From: Puccinellia tenuiflora
Lineage: Eukaryota; Streptophyta; Magnoliopsida; Poales; Poaceae
Length of the DNA stretch: 64,000 nucleotides
NCBI GenBank assembly: GCA_012064385.1
Contig: QRDG01000941.1
Location: 714,092 to 778,091, forward strand
Direction: 5' to 3'
In this document: one piece after another, positions 11,680 to 23,300 of the stretch
Position numbering within the stretch: the first letter of the stretch is position 1
Layout: every line of letters begins with the position of its first letter
The notes under the pieces: model-generated
Told to the model about the DNA's origin: nothing
The model's database searches: none
What the model saw: the letters and a program-made list of their open reading frames with translations, nothing else
Program-made: the position numbers and the translations under genes

Positions 11680-12348
11680 GCCGCACCAGCCCCAAGGCCC
11701 ACACGGGTAAACAAGGAACAGGGGGGGCGAACCCTAGTTGGGGTCGGCTTGGGAGCCAAGCCTCTCCCTTGGCCGCCGCCCTCTAGAAGGCGGGCACCTT
11801 GGGGGGCAAGGCTCCCCAAGCCAGCCGGCCCTAGGAGTGGGGCGCCCCCGCCCCCCTTGGCCCTCCTCCACCCATATAGGGGGGTGCGGCATTAGGAGAC
11901 CACCACAAAACCCTAGCCGCACCCAACCCCTGCCCTTCCTCTCTCCCTCGTGCACGGCTTGGCAAAGCCCTGCCCGCGGGAATACCTCCACCATCTCCAC
12001 CACCACACCGTCGTGTTGTTGGATTCTCGCAAGCCTCTTCTCCAACTCTTGCGAGATCAAGAAGGAGAAGACTACATCGAGCTGAACGTGTGGATACCGC
12101 GGAGGTGCTACTCGTGCGGTGCTCCATCGGATTGGATCTCAAGGATAATACATCTCCTCGCGACTAGACAAGTCTAGTTGCGGGGATCGACTAGCCAACC
12201 CCTGCATCGACAAAACGTTTGCTTGCTCTTCAAGGGTAAAAGATTCGATCTCCTTCTCGCTACTTGCATCTAATAGATCTAGATCCGTTGGGTTTCTTCT
12301 GCTTGTTTCGTAGGGATTTTTTTGTTTTTCTATGCAACAAACCCTTCA

Positions 12349-13002
12349 ATGACTTCATCACATCACCCCCCTGAAGGCGGGCACTGCCCCACTTCTTCGC
12401 GTGCTTCTTTGGCTGATCGATGGGAAGCTGGAGGAGCGCGTCATCGACAAGGCCGGTGTCCACGAACACCCAGCTGCGGCGGAAGTCATCCACCTTCTTG
12501 GTCACCGCCATTGTGATCAGCTGAGCCGCCTCCGCTCGCTCAGGTGGAAGGAGATGCACCCGATGATATCGTTGGGCGTCGTCATCCTCAGGCTATAGAA
12601 ATGGCGAAAGAATGCCACGGATGGCCTGATGCCGAGGAACGCCTCATAGAGGTAGGTGAAGGTGGCGAGGATGGCAATCGGAGCCGGATGAAGGTGAAGG
12701 AGATGGATCTGATAGTGCTTCAAGATCGCCAGGAGGAAGGAGGAGAACGGGGGCACGAGCCCCGCCATGAGCGCGTGGACGAAGACGGGCTGCAACGACC
12801 CGCTGCGCCGCCAGGCCACGCTGGAGCCGGGGTGAACCTCGGTCGATCCCCACTCGTTGGACGCATCGCCCACCAGACCACGGAACTTGACGAGGGCCTC
12901 CTCGATGCGAAGGCGCGAGGCTCCAAGCACCGCGGGCGCGGGCGGCTCCGCCACTGCCTGCTTGCCTTTCCCCTTCGGGGCGGAAGCTCTCTTAGGAGAC
13001 AT
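12349..13002 (-). pseudogene. N-terminal part of Transposase_28-like (putative gypsy type) element protein
   Basis: The minus-strand frame starts MSPKRASAPKGKGKQ at 13002. Near residues 70-135 it has the Transposase_28 signature (ALMAGLVPPFSSFLLAILKH, then HLHPAPIAILATF and YEAFLGIRPSVAFF). The domain is annotated in Pfam as 'putative gypsy type transposon'; its biochemical role is not established. Near 12555 the frame shifts by one base: SFHL continues in the neighbouring frame as LLPPERAEAAQLI, then a WVFVDTGL segment. At 12349 the Copia LTR cuts the frame, and coding resumes at 1774. The Met at 13002 was chosen because it directly precedes the basic N-terminus usual for these proteins; an upstream in-frame Met at 13110 is less likely. 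Confidence 0.65.
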
Positions 13003-13934
13003 GGTCGCCGGACTCGCGTGCGCAATGGATAAGAAAGGCGCAAGGAAGGAGAAGGGAGCAGAGCCGAGGAGTTTTGATGGAGAATGAACAGCGTGGGAGA
13101 TAGGAACCACGGCGATTCCTCTTATGGAGGCGAGGCGGGCAGTTGCCGTATCCCAGCAGATATTTCGTGGGAGTTGCGCAGGCGCGCGCAGTGGAGAAGC
13201 CAGACGTGTGGCGTGGCGGGGCCTGACAGCTTTTTTGGCCCCTGCCTCTTCGCCTCCGTCGTATTGTCTTCATCGCCCGGTCTCCGCTTCCTCGACTCCC
13301 ACGTCGGATGCATTCAAGGCACGGGCCCGGGGCTACTATCGGGCCCACGGCTTCCAGGTTAGCCTAGCCCAACTGTCAGCAACCCTGCCAGCGCCTCGCG
13401 GGGGGCCACCTCCTGCAGCAGGCTCCACGTCGATTCGTCATGCGGCGTGCCACTCTGGCATGCGCCTCGTGAGGGGCCTCGCCCCCTCGTAGAAGGAAGA
13501 CCAAGGAGCCCCTCGCGAGGGCGCTTCGCGAGGGACGCTTCACGAGGAACACTTCACGAGGACTCCTCCTCGCCCGAAGGAAGCAACGCGGAAGTTTCCT
13601 ACCATTCGAGGACGCTTTCGTATCACGCCTGCACCGCGGCAGACGTAGGGTGACATCAGAAGCTCTGGGCCGCTGCCAGGATAAGCTGACCATTTCCTCT
13701 TCTACGATTAAAGAGGGAAGCAGCATCAGGCCAGCCAGGACGAAGACCGAAGACCAGTCTTTCGGGGACAAAGAGGCGCCCGTTGGGGGACACGCCCTGA
13801 TGGGTCACGTCATCGCCAAGCGCAACATGCCAGGGACAATGGCTTTCCCAGGAGGCTTTGCACGCTTTGGTGATAAGCCGATAAGGACCCACTGCCTGGG
13901 CGCCAGGCGTTGTTTCTTTCTCCTTTTAGGCCAT
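13003..13934 (-). other. 5' region of the Transposase_28-like element, no gene seen
   Basis: GC-rich sequence upstream, on the minus strand, of the broken gene above. It probably includes leader or LTR sequence, but LTR ends could not be fixed. Between about 13495 and 13570 there are four imperfect repeats of a cgcgagg/cacgagg motif. The element is cut on the right by a 5'-truncated LTR at about 13935. Open frames here have no recognisable domain. Confidence 0.4.
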
Positions 13935-14922
13935 CTGTGGTAGCCCTTGAGGCCAGGGGCGGCCTCTGGCCCCGGCCTGGAGGGAACCCGTGGGTGGGAC
14001 CTGCCCCTCCTCCTGGTGGTTCCCCTCGGCCCCCTCCGACGCCTATAAAATCACTTAAACCCTAAAAACATCGAGGGAGCCATTATTTTCCACAAAATCA
14101 TCCCGAAGCCGCCGCCATCTTGAAACCTAATTCGGGGTGATTCTGAAGCTGATCTCGACACCCTGCCGGAGGGGAGATCGATCCAGGAGGGCTCTTCATC
14201 GCCATGTCTTCCCCCGGGATGATGTGTGAGTAGTTCCACCTTAGGCTATGGGTTCATGGCAGTAGCTAGATGGTTATATCTCTCCCCTGTGCCTCATTGT
14301 TTATGATCTTGTGAGCTGTCTAACATGATCAAGATCGACTATTGTAATGCTATATGATGTGTTTGCTGGGATCCGATGGATTATGAAGTTATAATCAGAT
14401 TGTGCATGATTGTTATATGCTAATTTATGTTCTTGTATGCTCTCCGATGTGTGTAGTTACTTTGGCCAAGTGATTGCTTGTATCTTCAAGAGAGAGTATT
14501 TATGCTAGATCGTAGGTTCGTGCCCTCCTTTTGTGCTAGCACTTGAGTGATAGAAACATGTAAAGTCGAGGGTGTTCCGTGGCTACTAAGGGTAAAACAG
14601 CGGTGTTTATGTCTTCATGATTATAAATATTGCTTATATCATGAACTATACTTAATGCAATTGTGTATTGCTTGCAACTTAATACCGATGGGTGACAGGC
14701 TAGATAGCGATCCCTAGGTGGACTTTTTAGACCAAAATGCACTTGGATGACGGTCTTTGTTATTTGTCCTGATGCCTACATAATTATTACCATGAACTCT
14801 TTGTCATAGCTAGATTAAGTTTGTGTCATAATCTTATCAATTGCCTAGCTGTAATTTGTTTACCCGTCATAAGAGTATTTTATCTTATGGAGATACACCA
14901 CTAGTGAACCCATGGCCCCCGG

Positions 14923-15513
14923 TGATATGGCGCCTCCGAAGCTTGATGGTGCATATTTTGCTATTCCTGATTTTGCAATATCTCATGCTATCAAGAGGAG
15001 AATCATGTTTCTATTCTTGCCACGCAAGGAGAAGCCCAAAGATGTGATCGGCAAGTTTCTTGGAACATGGTGCATCATGGGTTTGAAGGAGTCCGGTTGG
15101 GGGCCACCTAGCAGCGTGTTGATGATGGTGGCGCGCCTAGAAAAGAGTCTTTTATTTTTGTGTGTTGTTTTATTTTCTGTTTAGGAAAAGTGGGTCTTAG
15201 TCAAGTTGTTTTTATTTTCCTATTTTCGTTTTGCTTGAGAGTCAAGTTAGGAGGGTCGGCTATACCATTATAAATAGCCAGGGGTGTGCACCATTGTAAG
15301 GGGAGTTGAATTTTCGAGTTGAGAATATACAGGAAAAGGTCCCATGTCCGGGGACACCAATATCGTTTGTTTTGCTTGCTGATTCGTAAGGATCTGTTGT
15401 GCGTGTCGTGGAGTAGATCAAATCTGCTCAACGATCGAAGTTATCTTTTCTGTTCTTGGTTCGCCGTGAAAGATCGGGCCTAAAAACCCTTTGGATCACG
15501 TTGATCCTTATCA
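14923..15513 (+). repeat. 5' LTR of the small LTR element
   Basis: 591 bp with TG...CA ends, the same length as 24344-24934. A TATA-like 'ttataaatag' lies near 15269 after an AT-rich U3. The first 260 bp form an open frame that in the 3' LTR is the C-terminal end of the element's ORF. Confidence 0.9.
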
Positions 15514-15516
15514 TCT

Positions 15517-15526
15517 TGGTATCAGA
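15517..15526 (+). other. Primer-binding site of the small LTR element
   Basis: TGGTATCAGA begins three bases after the 5' LTR and matches the 3' end complement of initiator tRNA-Met for 10 bases, after which it diverges. Confidence 0.7.
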
Positions 15527-16758
15527 TTCGTCGGGTTTCTCACGGTGATTTTGTTTTGCTGAGATTTATCTGCTGGAGTTTTTGCTGCCGAAGGCTTTGT
15601 GCCAAAACACCGGTTTCCGTTCGTGTATTGCTGCTGAGAAGTTTTGCTGCCGGAGGCGATCTGCCATCACACCGGTGTTAATCTGTTGTTGTGTTTGTTG
15701 CTGCAGGGAAGGTGTTGTGTATTGGCTCACGAAGGAGCTAGTGTTGCTGCCACGGCAAAGGGTTCTTTCCGCGTTGAGGTTTCCGATCGCAAGAGAGTCC
15801 TTGTTCTCGTACGATTGCAAGCGATCGGTACTGCTATTTTGTGCAATCTGTACTTAAAAAAAGGAAACACGAGATTTGATTGGATCGGATCTAGCTGCAA
15901 AGGAAAGTCTGATAAAAAAACTGTGGAGATCGGATCTGATTTGTTGGTCTAATCGGTTGAACCTTGCTGTACACAAGAATTTCGGTTGGGCCTGTTGCCA
16001 CGACCAGACCCAATACTTTGTACTTCGATCCAAGTCCTTTTGATCGATCAAGAACGTCTCTAGTCCGTTCTGCTCCTGTCTCCTGCCTACCTGTTTGTGG
16101 TACTGCTGTTGTTTCCCTGTTGTTCCCTGCCGAGACTGTCGAAGAAGCGCCGCCGCGCACTTCTGCAACTATGGAGAAAAAGGATATGCTTTCATATTGG
16201 TTTCTTCAACAAGAGGAAGGACGTGCAGAAAATTTATTCCAAACTCATGTGATCGTTCATGACAAGGCATGTATGTTGACGATTGACCATATGAGTTTCA
16301 TCAACGTTGTAAGTCTAGAGATGGTGGAGAAGTTAGAGTTGCCAACGGTACCACTTGAGCATAATTATTTTTTGCGTCTAGGTAACATCGAGCTCAACAT
16401 CACACACCAAGCATCGGTGCAATTTTACTTGGGTCCATTATCTTATGCGGTTTGCTGCGATGTGATTCCAATTAACATGGTTTCATGTCATTTGTTGCTG
16501 GGAATACCATGGAAGAAGGAGCAAGGTGCAGTTTACTTTCTTGATAACAAGTATAAATATTATAAGTATGCTGTGACTCACGGTAAAAAGGAGTATAATC
16601 TGCGATCCATGGATACCAATACGTATAAGGCTTGGAGAGCGGAAAGATTGCAGAAGAAGGAGGCCGAAGCGAAGATCAAAGAGCAGGAAGAGACAAAGAG
16701 GAGGGAAGACGAAGCTGCTGCACTTGTTGTTACGTCTGTTCAGCATGAAATTGTGGCC

Positions 16759-16840
16759 TAGCTCAACTGGTTGGGGGAGTTAGCCTACCTCAACTGGTTG
16801 GGGGAGTGGATGTACAAACCCAACACCCAAGTTCAAGTCC
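16759..16840 (+). promoter_or_regulatory. tRNA-like A/B box motifs at the LINE 5' end
   Basis: The LINE begins with two tandem copies of ctcaactggttgggggagt (16762-16780 and 16789-16807), each containing an A-box-like core. A B-box-like agttcaagtcc follows at 16830-16840. This layout resembles a tRNA-derived internal pol III promoter as in SINEs. Use as a promoter here is inferred only. Confidence 0.4.
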
Positions 16841-17022
16841 TCACGGACGCGAATTTAGGTTCCTATTTATACTTGAGGATTAGGCCTTCCTGATACTCAT
16901 GCAATTTATCCTGAGGACCGGGCTTGATTATTAATCAAGATAAAAATCCTGGTACTCATGCTTAATGGCTGTATGTATCCCTAGTTGGTACAGAGGCCGG
17001 GGAAGTGAAATTCACGGCAGCG

Positions 17023-20000
17023 ATGGCAGGTAACCCGGATGGCGACCCGGGGGGCGATCCCGGCGGATCCCTCGGCGGCGGCCGGGGAGTATGGCGCGGC
17101 GGCCGGCCTTGCAGGAGTGGGCGCAGGCTCACCCTTGCGCCAGGGGCGCTCGGTTCGCTGACGCTTCCTCTCTCCGGCTCCCGTTTTGGCGTGCTTGGTG
17201 GCGGTGATCCGGAGTTTTCGGACTCGGACGTGGAGCTTGATCGTGCGGAGATGACGGCGATGGGCGTGGCGGAGGCGGTCCTCGAGGAGGTCCGTGTGGT
17301 TAGCTCCTCCGACATCCCCCGGCCGCCGGTGGATCCATCGGTGGTGGTGCAGGAGTTTTGGTCGGAGGCCGGGTTCCCGACACCGGAGTCGTGCTATTGG
17401 GAGGCGGATCGAAGCGGCGTCGCGACTGACCTATCTGGTAAGTTTGATTCTGTTTCTAGCAGGTCGTCGAGCTTGTCGGCGGAGGGGAGTTCGGGGGCGG
17501 CGCGGCGGTCCTCGTCGCCGCAGGCGGTTGCCGTCGGTAGGAGGGTGCGGCTGGGTTGGCGTGGACCTCTACCTCGCCCTAGGTCCACGCCACCGCCGTG
17601 CCTTGGTGATTTCCTGCCGGAGGATTTCAGGGCAATGGCGGATGGTCGGGCGGCGGCGTCACCGGTCGATGAGGAGGCGGGGGAGGCGGCGATTCGAATT
17701 TCGCGACCCGCTGGGCATGTACTGGGTCAATTGTGCGCGGGGCCGTGGGCCCATCTAGGCCGGCGCCTCCGGGGCATTACTCTGAACCTGGCCAGGTGCC
17801 CTAGCGATGCTCGTTTTTTCGATCGACGATGGCACCGACGTTGCGATCGCAGGTGCCGCCGTCTCCGTCGCCGGCGGTAGCCTCTCCTCGCCGGTCGTAC
17901 AAGGAGGCGCTATCCTCGCCGTGCTCCATGGCGGGTCATCCCCTGGTTCAGCCATCTGGGAGGCCGGTGCCTGCTCCTCGGCCGGCCGCCGCGGGGCAGC
18001 TGCAGGGCGCTTCCTCCGGCCCTGGGGCGGCGTGTTCTTCATCCGGAGCTACTAGGCAGGTGGCTGTCGGGCAGGGGGCTGGTGCTCCTGCTGCGGCGGT
18101 GCCGCGCAATCCGTCCGCACCTCGCACGTTCGCTCCTAGGCAGCATGGTGGGTCGGGGAGGCAGCAGGGCGGCGTGCCTCCTCCTCGGCAGGTGGCTCCT
18201 CCTAGGCCGGTGCCCCAGCAGGCCGATCCGCTGCCGCAACCGCCTATACCGCAGCAGAGTGTTGCGGGCTCTGCGGCGGGGGTGGCGCCGGCTACGGGGC
18301 ATAAGCGGAAGAAGCCGGCTCGCGCCACCGCGGTGGTGCGTCCGCCACTGCAGCTGCCGGAGGTGGCGGTGCGGCCGGCAGCTGTCCCAGCGACTGTTGC
18401 GGACGTCGTGCCAGTGGTTCCGGGGCAGAAGAAGGTAAAGATGTACTGTTTCAAGTGCAAGAGCAAGGCGCACTTGACAAAGGATTGTGCGAGGGAGCAA
18501 TATTGCTTTGTCTGCGACAGCTCGAAGCACACGTTGTTGAAGTGTCCCATTTTGAAGATGCCCAGGCCTACTACTTTTGTGGCTGGGTTCGGTATGGAGG
18601 AGCTGATGTTTGCGCAGTTCCCAGATAGCCTCCACCAGGCTCAGCTATCTCCTTCGGGTTCCCCTACTGCTTGTATCACAGTTCAGGGCACTCCAGTGTT
18701 GGCAGATGTTGTCGAGAGGCAGGTGGCTCGGATCTGTCCTAATCAGTCTTGGAAGTGGGAAGCTATTGCGAATGGAGCTGTTTCTTTCTTTCTTGGTTTT
18801 CCGTCTACGGAGGACTTGATGAGAGTGGATGGTCTGGAGCTGGGTGTTCCGGGGCAGGCGTCGAAGCTCATTATTACTCAGTGGACACCAGAGGAGATAC
18901 CGCATAAGCTGTAGTTGGCACAGGTTTGGGTGCATGTCACTGGCGTACCCTACACTCTGAGACACTTCCTAGGACTGTGGGCTGTTGGTACACTAGTCGG
19001 TGCTACTATTGACATCGATCTGTTTACTCTTCGCCGTCGTGGGATTGTGCGTATGCTGGTGGGTATGATTCCTGGTGATATGTTTAAGGATCGGGATGCG
19101 CAGGGTCCGTTCATTCGTACCGAGGGTGTCTTGAAGCTGAAGGAATATGAGTTCACTTTCCATCCCGAGCCAGAGGGTTTTATACCGGATGCAGGTTTTA
19201 CCCCTTTTGCTTGGAAAGGAGATGGTGATGATGCTGAGGACAAGGGCCTCGGTGGTGATGCAGGGGGCGGGAAGGGCCCTTTGTCTGGACAGCAGCCGCA
19301 GTCGTCTGATGGTGCTACTGATGGGGACACTGAGATGGCTACTGCCCCGGAGTCGGGTGCTACTGATCTTGCTGCTTCTGTTCAGGCCATACTGCGGATG
19401 ATGGCAGTTACTCCGATCAGCCCGAGACCGCGTTTCTCTTCCGGATCACGTGGTTCGGTGTCGGAGCTTGGGGAGTCTTCTTCTGGGAGGATGGGAGGTG
19501 GTGCCTCTTCTCAGCCAGAGGAGACGCCCCGTGCTGCGGCTATGGTGGCCCGGGTGCCGGGTCCGGGCGCCGCGTCGCTGATCCCCGGGGGGCTGGTGCG
19601 GCGGCGGCTTGCCTGGCGACGTCGGTTGCTGGGTCGCCGGGGGGTGGCGTTGCGGCCACCCTTGTTTCACCGCTTGGAGATGAGGGGGCGGCGCCCAGGC
19701 TGCGCTCCTTCCGTCGGCTCCGTCCAGCCCGACGGGTGTGGTGGCTTCGCCGAGTCCGGGGGCTGACTCTCAGGGGGGCTCTTCTTCGGCCTCGCCCCCT
19801 TGTAGGGTGCCACCGGTTATGCCAGCGCCCATGGCTGCGCCGATGCTTCGGCGTAGTGCTCGGCATGCCGTGGCTACTGACGGTACGGCGGCGACGGATG
19901 AGGATGCCTTGTCTAAGGCTATGAGGCGCAAGGCGCTTCAGTTCACTCCAGGTATGGCGTCTAAATCTGTATCGTTTGTTTCGCTATCTACTCCTCAATT

Positions 20001-20355
20001 ATCTTCTAGATTATTTAATGTTGGAGTTAGTTTGGGTAGAAATGAGAAGGAAGTTCTGGTGTCGGCTAATGCTCTAAGACATATGGAGGTTGACCGTGAG
20101 AAGGCGTCTCCTTGTGTTTTGAGTACACCGAATTCTCACCCACTAGATGATGATGAGGCGACTGACAATGTCGATGGTCATCTTCTATCTCATATAGTGG
20201 GGGATGTTTCGGAGGTGAGCTTAGACGAGACTATGCTAGGGTCTATTTATGACCTGCGAGCCTCTAGTTGGAAGTCTAAGAAAACCTCGGAAAGAAAGAA
20301 TGTGAGGTCACGTAAGGTGACAAAGTCAAACAAATCTCCAAAAGTTTCCCGATGA
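17023..20355 (+). pseudogene. LINE ORF1 (gag-like, zinc-knuckle nucleic-acid-binding protein), broken
   Basis: Coding starts MAGNPDGDPGGD at 17023 (an upstream in-frame Met at 17005 is possible) in one frame. It moves to another frame near 17800, is stopped by TAG at 18912-18914 but continues in that frame to about 19650, then returns to the first frame until 20355. Around 18447-18555 two CCHC-like knuckles occur (CFKCKSKAHLTKDC and CFVCDSSKHTLLKC), followed by the plant L1 ORF1 domain (DGLELGVPGQASKL, VWVHVTGVP). The C-terminal part has the LRRSARHA motif typical of plant L1 ORF1. ORF1 protein normally coats LINE RNA in the RNP. Two frameshifts and one nonsense change make it non-functional. 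Confidence 0.75.
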
Positions 20356-23300
20356 ATGGCATGTTTATGAATAGCAGAGGTCTTGGTGACTTGGCTAAAC
20401 ATCTTCATATTGCTCAATGTATTCGGGATTATAATTTGGACTTTGTGGCTATTTCGGAATCGGGGAGACGAGACTTTCCAACGAGTGTTCTTAACCGCAT
20501 TTCTGGTGGTGAAGACTTTCAATGGTATGCTTGTCCCCCTCGAGGCAGATCTGGCGGTATACTACTAGGCATTGAATCCGACTCTATGGAAGTATTGGCT
20601 ATTGAGGATGAGGACTTTCATATAAAGTTCCATGTCCGAAATAAGGCTGACAATTTCATATGGAGTTTGGTAGCTGTGTATGGACCTGCCCAGGAAGCAC
20701 ACAAGACTGCTTTTCTTCGGGAATTGGTAAATCTTACTAGAGACAACCCACATCCTATTCTCATAGGAGGGGACTTTAACATGTTAAGGTACCGACACGA
20801 GAAAAGCAGAGGTTGTTTTGATAATCATTGGCCCTTTCTTTTCAATGCTGTCATTGACAGTTTGGATTTGAGGGAGGTTCAGATGACTGGCAGACAATTC
20901 ACATGGGCGAATAGTCTACCAGAGCCTACATATGAAAAGCTGGACCAAGTTCTAATGGGTACTGACTGGGAATCCAGGTACCCGTTGGTGACGGTCCGTG
21001 CGCTTGAGCGTATTGAGGCTTTATCAGACCATGCTCCAATCCTTTTGACCAAAGGTCTACCGCGGCCACCGGATAAGCATCAGTTCAAATTTGAATATGG
21101 CTGGCTTCATCGGGAGGGTTTTGGTGATTTGGTTAAAATGATTTGGTCCAAACCAGTTCGAGGTGCTACCCCAATTCAAAGATGGATTAATAAGATACGC
21201 AATTTGCGGACTTTCCTTCGTGGTTGGGCACGCCATACGACTGGTATCCTTAAAAAGGAGAAGGCTCGGCTGTCAAGTATTATTGATGACCTCGAGGCAA
21301 TAGCGGAAACACGACCGTTGTCTGCGCAGGAGATTGAGCTTAAGAGCCAATCAAATGCAAAGATCGCTCAGCTATTGCGTGAAGAGGAACTCAAATGGTA
21401 CCAACGTTCAAAAGCCCAGTTCATTCTTGAAGGTGATTCGAATACTAGATACTTTCATAATGTCACCAATGGTAGACATAGAAAGAAACTTATTCATTCA
21501 CTGCATCAGGATGAAGGCGTAATTGAAGGACAGGATGAGCTTAAGCGCTACATCACCAGGTATTATAAGGGGTTGTTCGGGGCTTCAGAGGAAGATACCT
21601 TCTCTCTCGATGAGTCTCGGATTGATGATATACCCCAGGTATCAGGTGAGGAGAATGGCTTTCTTACGGCCCCTTTCACTGAGGAGGAGGTAAGAGCAGC
21701 AGTCTTCCAGATGGAGCACAATAAAGCACCCGGTCCAGATGGATTCCCCGCAGAGTTTTATCAAAACTTCTGGGATGTCATTAAATCAGACCTTCTAGCT
21801 ATGTTCGGCGATTTGCATGCCAGATAGCTGGAGCTTTTTAAGTTGAACTTTGGGGAGATTATTTTGTTACCTAAGGTTATCGATGCAGAAAGGATACAAC
21901 AGTATAAACCAATCTGCCTCCTTAATGTGAGTTTTAAAATATTTACCAAGGTGGCAACGATCCGTTTGAACTCCATGGCAGATCATGTGGTGCGACCTAC
22001 TCAGACTGCGTTTATGCAGGGTAGGAACATCCTAGACGGGGTAGTTATACTACATGAAACCGTTCATGAGATGCATACGAAAAAGTTGAATGGGGTGATC
22101 TTTAAGATCGACTTCGAAAAGGCTTATGATAAGGTTAACTGGGATTTTCTACAGCAAACCTTGCGCATGAAAGGCTTTTCGGAGGAGTGGTGTGCCTGGA
22201 TCCGTAATTTGTTACTGGAGGTAGTGTGGCCATTAAAGTTAATAATGAAACTGGTCATTACTTTCAAACAAAAAAAGGTCTGAGGCAAGGTGACCCGCTT
22301 TCGCCAATACTATTTAACATAGTAGTGGATATGTTAGCGGTCATGATTGATAGGGCCAAACTGGATGGACAGATTGAGGGCGTCATTCCTCATTTGGTTG
22401 ATGGCGGACTCTCTATTCTCCAGTATGCAGATGACACGATCTTGTTTATGGAACATGACCTTGAGAAAGCTATGAACATGAAGCTGATTTTAACAGCTTT
22501 TGAAAAACTTTCTGGTCTAAAGATTAATTTCCATAAGAGTGAGTTGTTCTGCTTCGGGGAGGCTCTGGATTATGCAACTCAATATGCGGACTTATTCGGA
22601 TGTGCACAAGGTTCGTTTCCTATTAGGTATCTTGGAATACCAATACACTATAGGAGATTGACTAATGCCGAATGGAAGCATGTTGAAGAGCGTTTGCAAG
22701 CTCGCTTAACCAGTTGGAGAGGAAAACTATTATCCCTGGGTGGGAGATTAGTTCTTATCAATTCAGTCCTAACTAATATGGTACTGTATATGATATCCTT
22801 CTTCAAGCTGCCAAAAGGGGTCCTTAAAAAGTTGGACTATTATCGTTCGCGATTCTTTTGGCAGGGTGATAGTGAGAAATAGAAATATCGACTGGCTAGG
22901 TGGGATGTTGTTTGCCGTCCTAAGGATCAGGGTGGACTTGGTATCCACGATCTACGGATTAAAAATACGGCCCTTCTAGGGAAATGGCTTTTCAAGCTTC
23001 TCTCGGAAGAAGGTGTATGGCAAACAATATTAAAGCGCAAATATATCGGTACCAAAACTTTGTCACAGATGGTTTGGAAACCAGGTGACTCACACTTTTG
23101 GGCTGGTCTCATGGCGGCGAAAGCGTCTTTCTTCCACTTTGGAAAATTTGCTATCAAAGATGGATCACAGATCAGGTTTTGGGAGGATATATGGTTAGGC
23201 CATACCTCTCTTATGGATCAGTATCCTGCTTTATACAACATTGTTCGTTACAAAGAGGTTACGCTAGCTTCGGTTCTGCAATCATCGCCTCCGAATGTGA

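Larger units (their letters stand above)
1775..12348 (+). mobile_element. Angela/WIS-like Copia LTR retrotransposon (non-autonomous or decayed)
   Basis: Both LTRs begin TGTTGGAAATATGCCC and end in ...CCCTTCA, the terminal pattern of the Angela/WIS/BARE Copia group. A PBS complementary to initiator tRNA-Met follows the 5' LTR at 3556-3567. A purine tract with the Angela-like context GTAAGTGGGAGAC lies directly before the 3' LTR at 9885. Without the nested solo LTR (5926-7532) the internal part is about 4.7 kb. It carries one gag-like ORF (4819-5448) and no recognisable integrase, RNase H or reverse transcriptase frame. Flanking 5-mers (ggggc left, atgac right) do not match, so a standard TSD is absent. 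The element interrupts a minus-strand gypsy-type gene. Confidence 0.85.
9885..12348 (+). repeat. 3' LTR of the Copia element, containing a DNA element
   Basis: It starts TGTTGGAAATATGCCC and ends ...CCCTTCA, with about 1.8 kb of LTR sequence once the 657-bp insertion (11023-11679) and its 8-bp duplication are subtracted. Compared with the 5' LTR it has lost the TATATAA box (CATATAGG here), and the AATAAA-type motif is changed to GACAAAA near 12209. Confidence 0.88.

Noticed and set aside
12544..13492. Plus-strand open frames over the Transposase_28-like gene
   Set aside because: Shadow frames of a GC-rich minus-strand coding region with a clear domain.
17005..17880. Separate gene ahead of LINE ORF1
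   Set aside because: The MAGNPDGDPGGD...DPEFSDSD sequence is the normal ORF1 N-terminus; a frameshift near 17800 splits it from the zinc-knuckle part.
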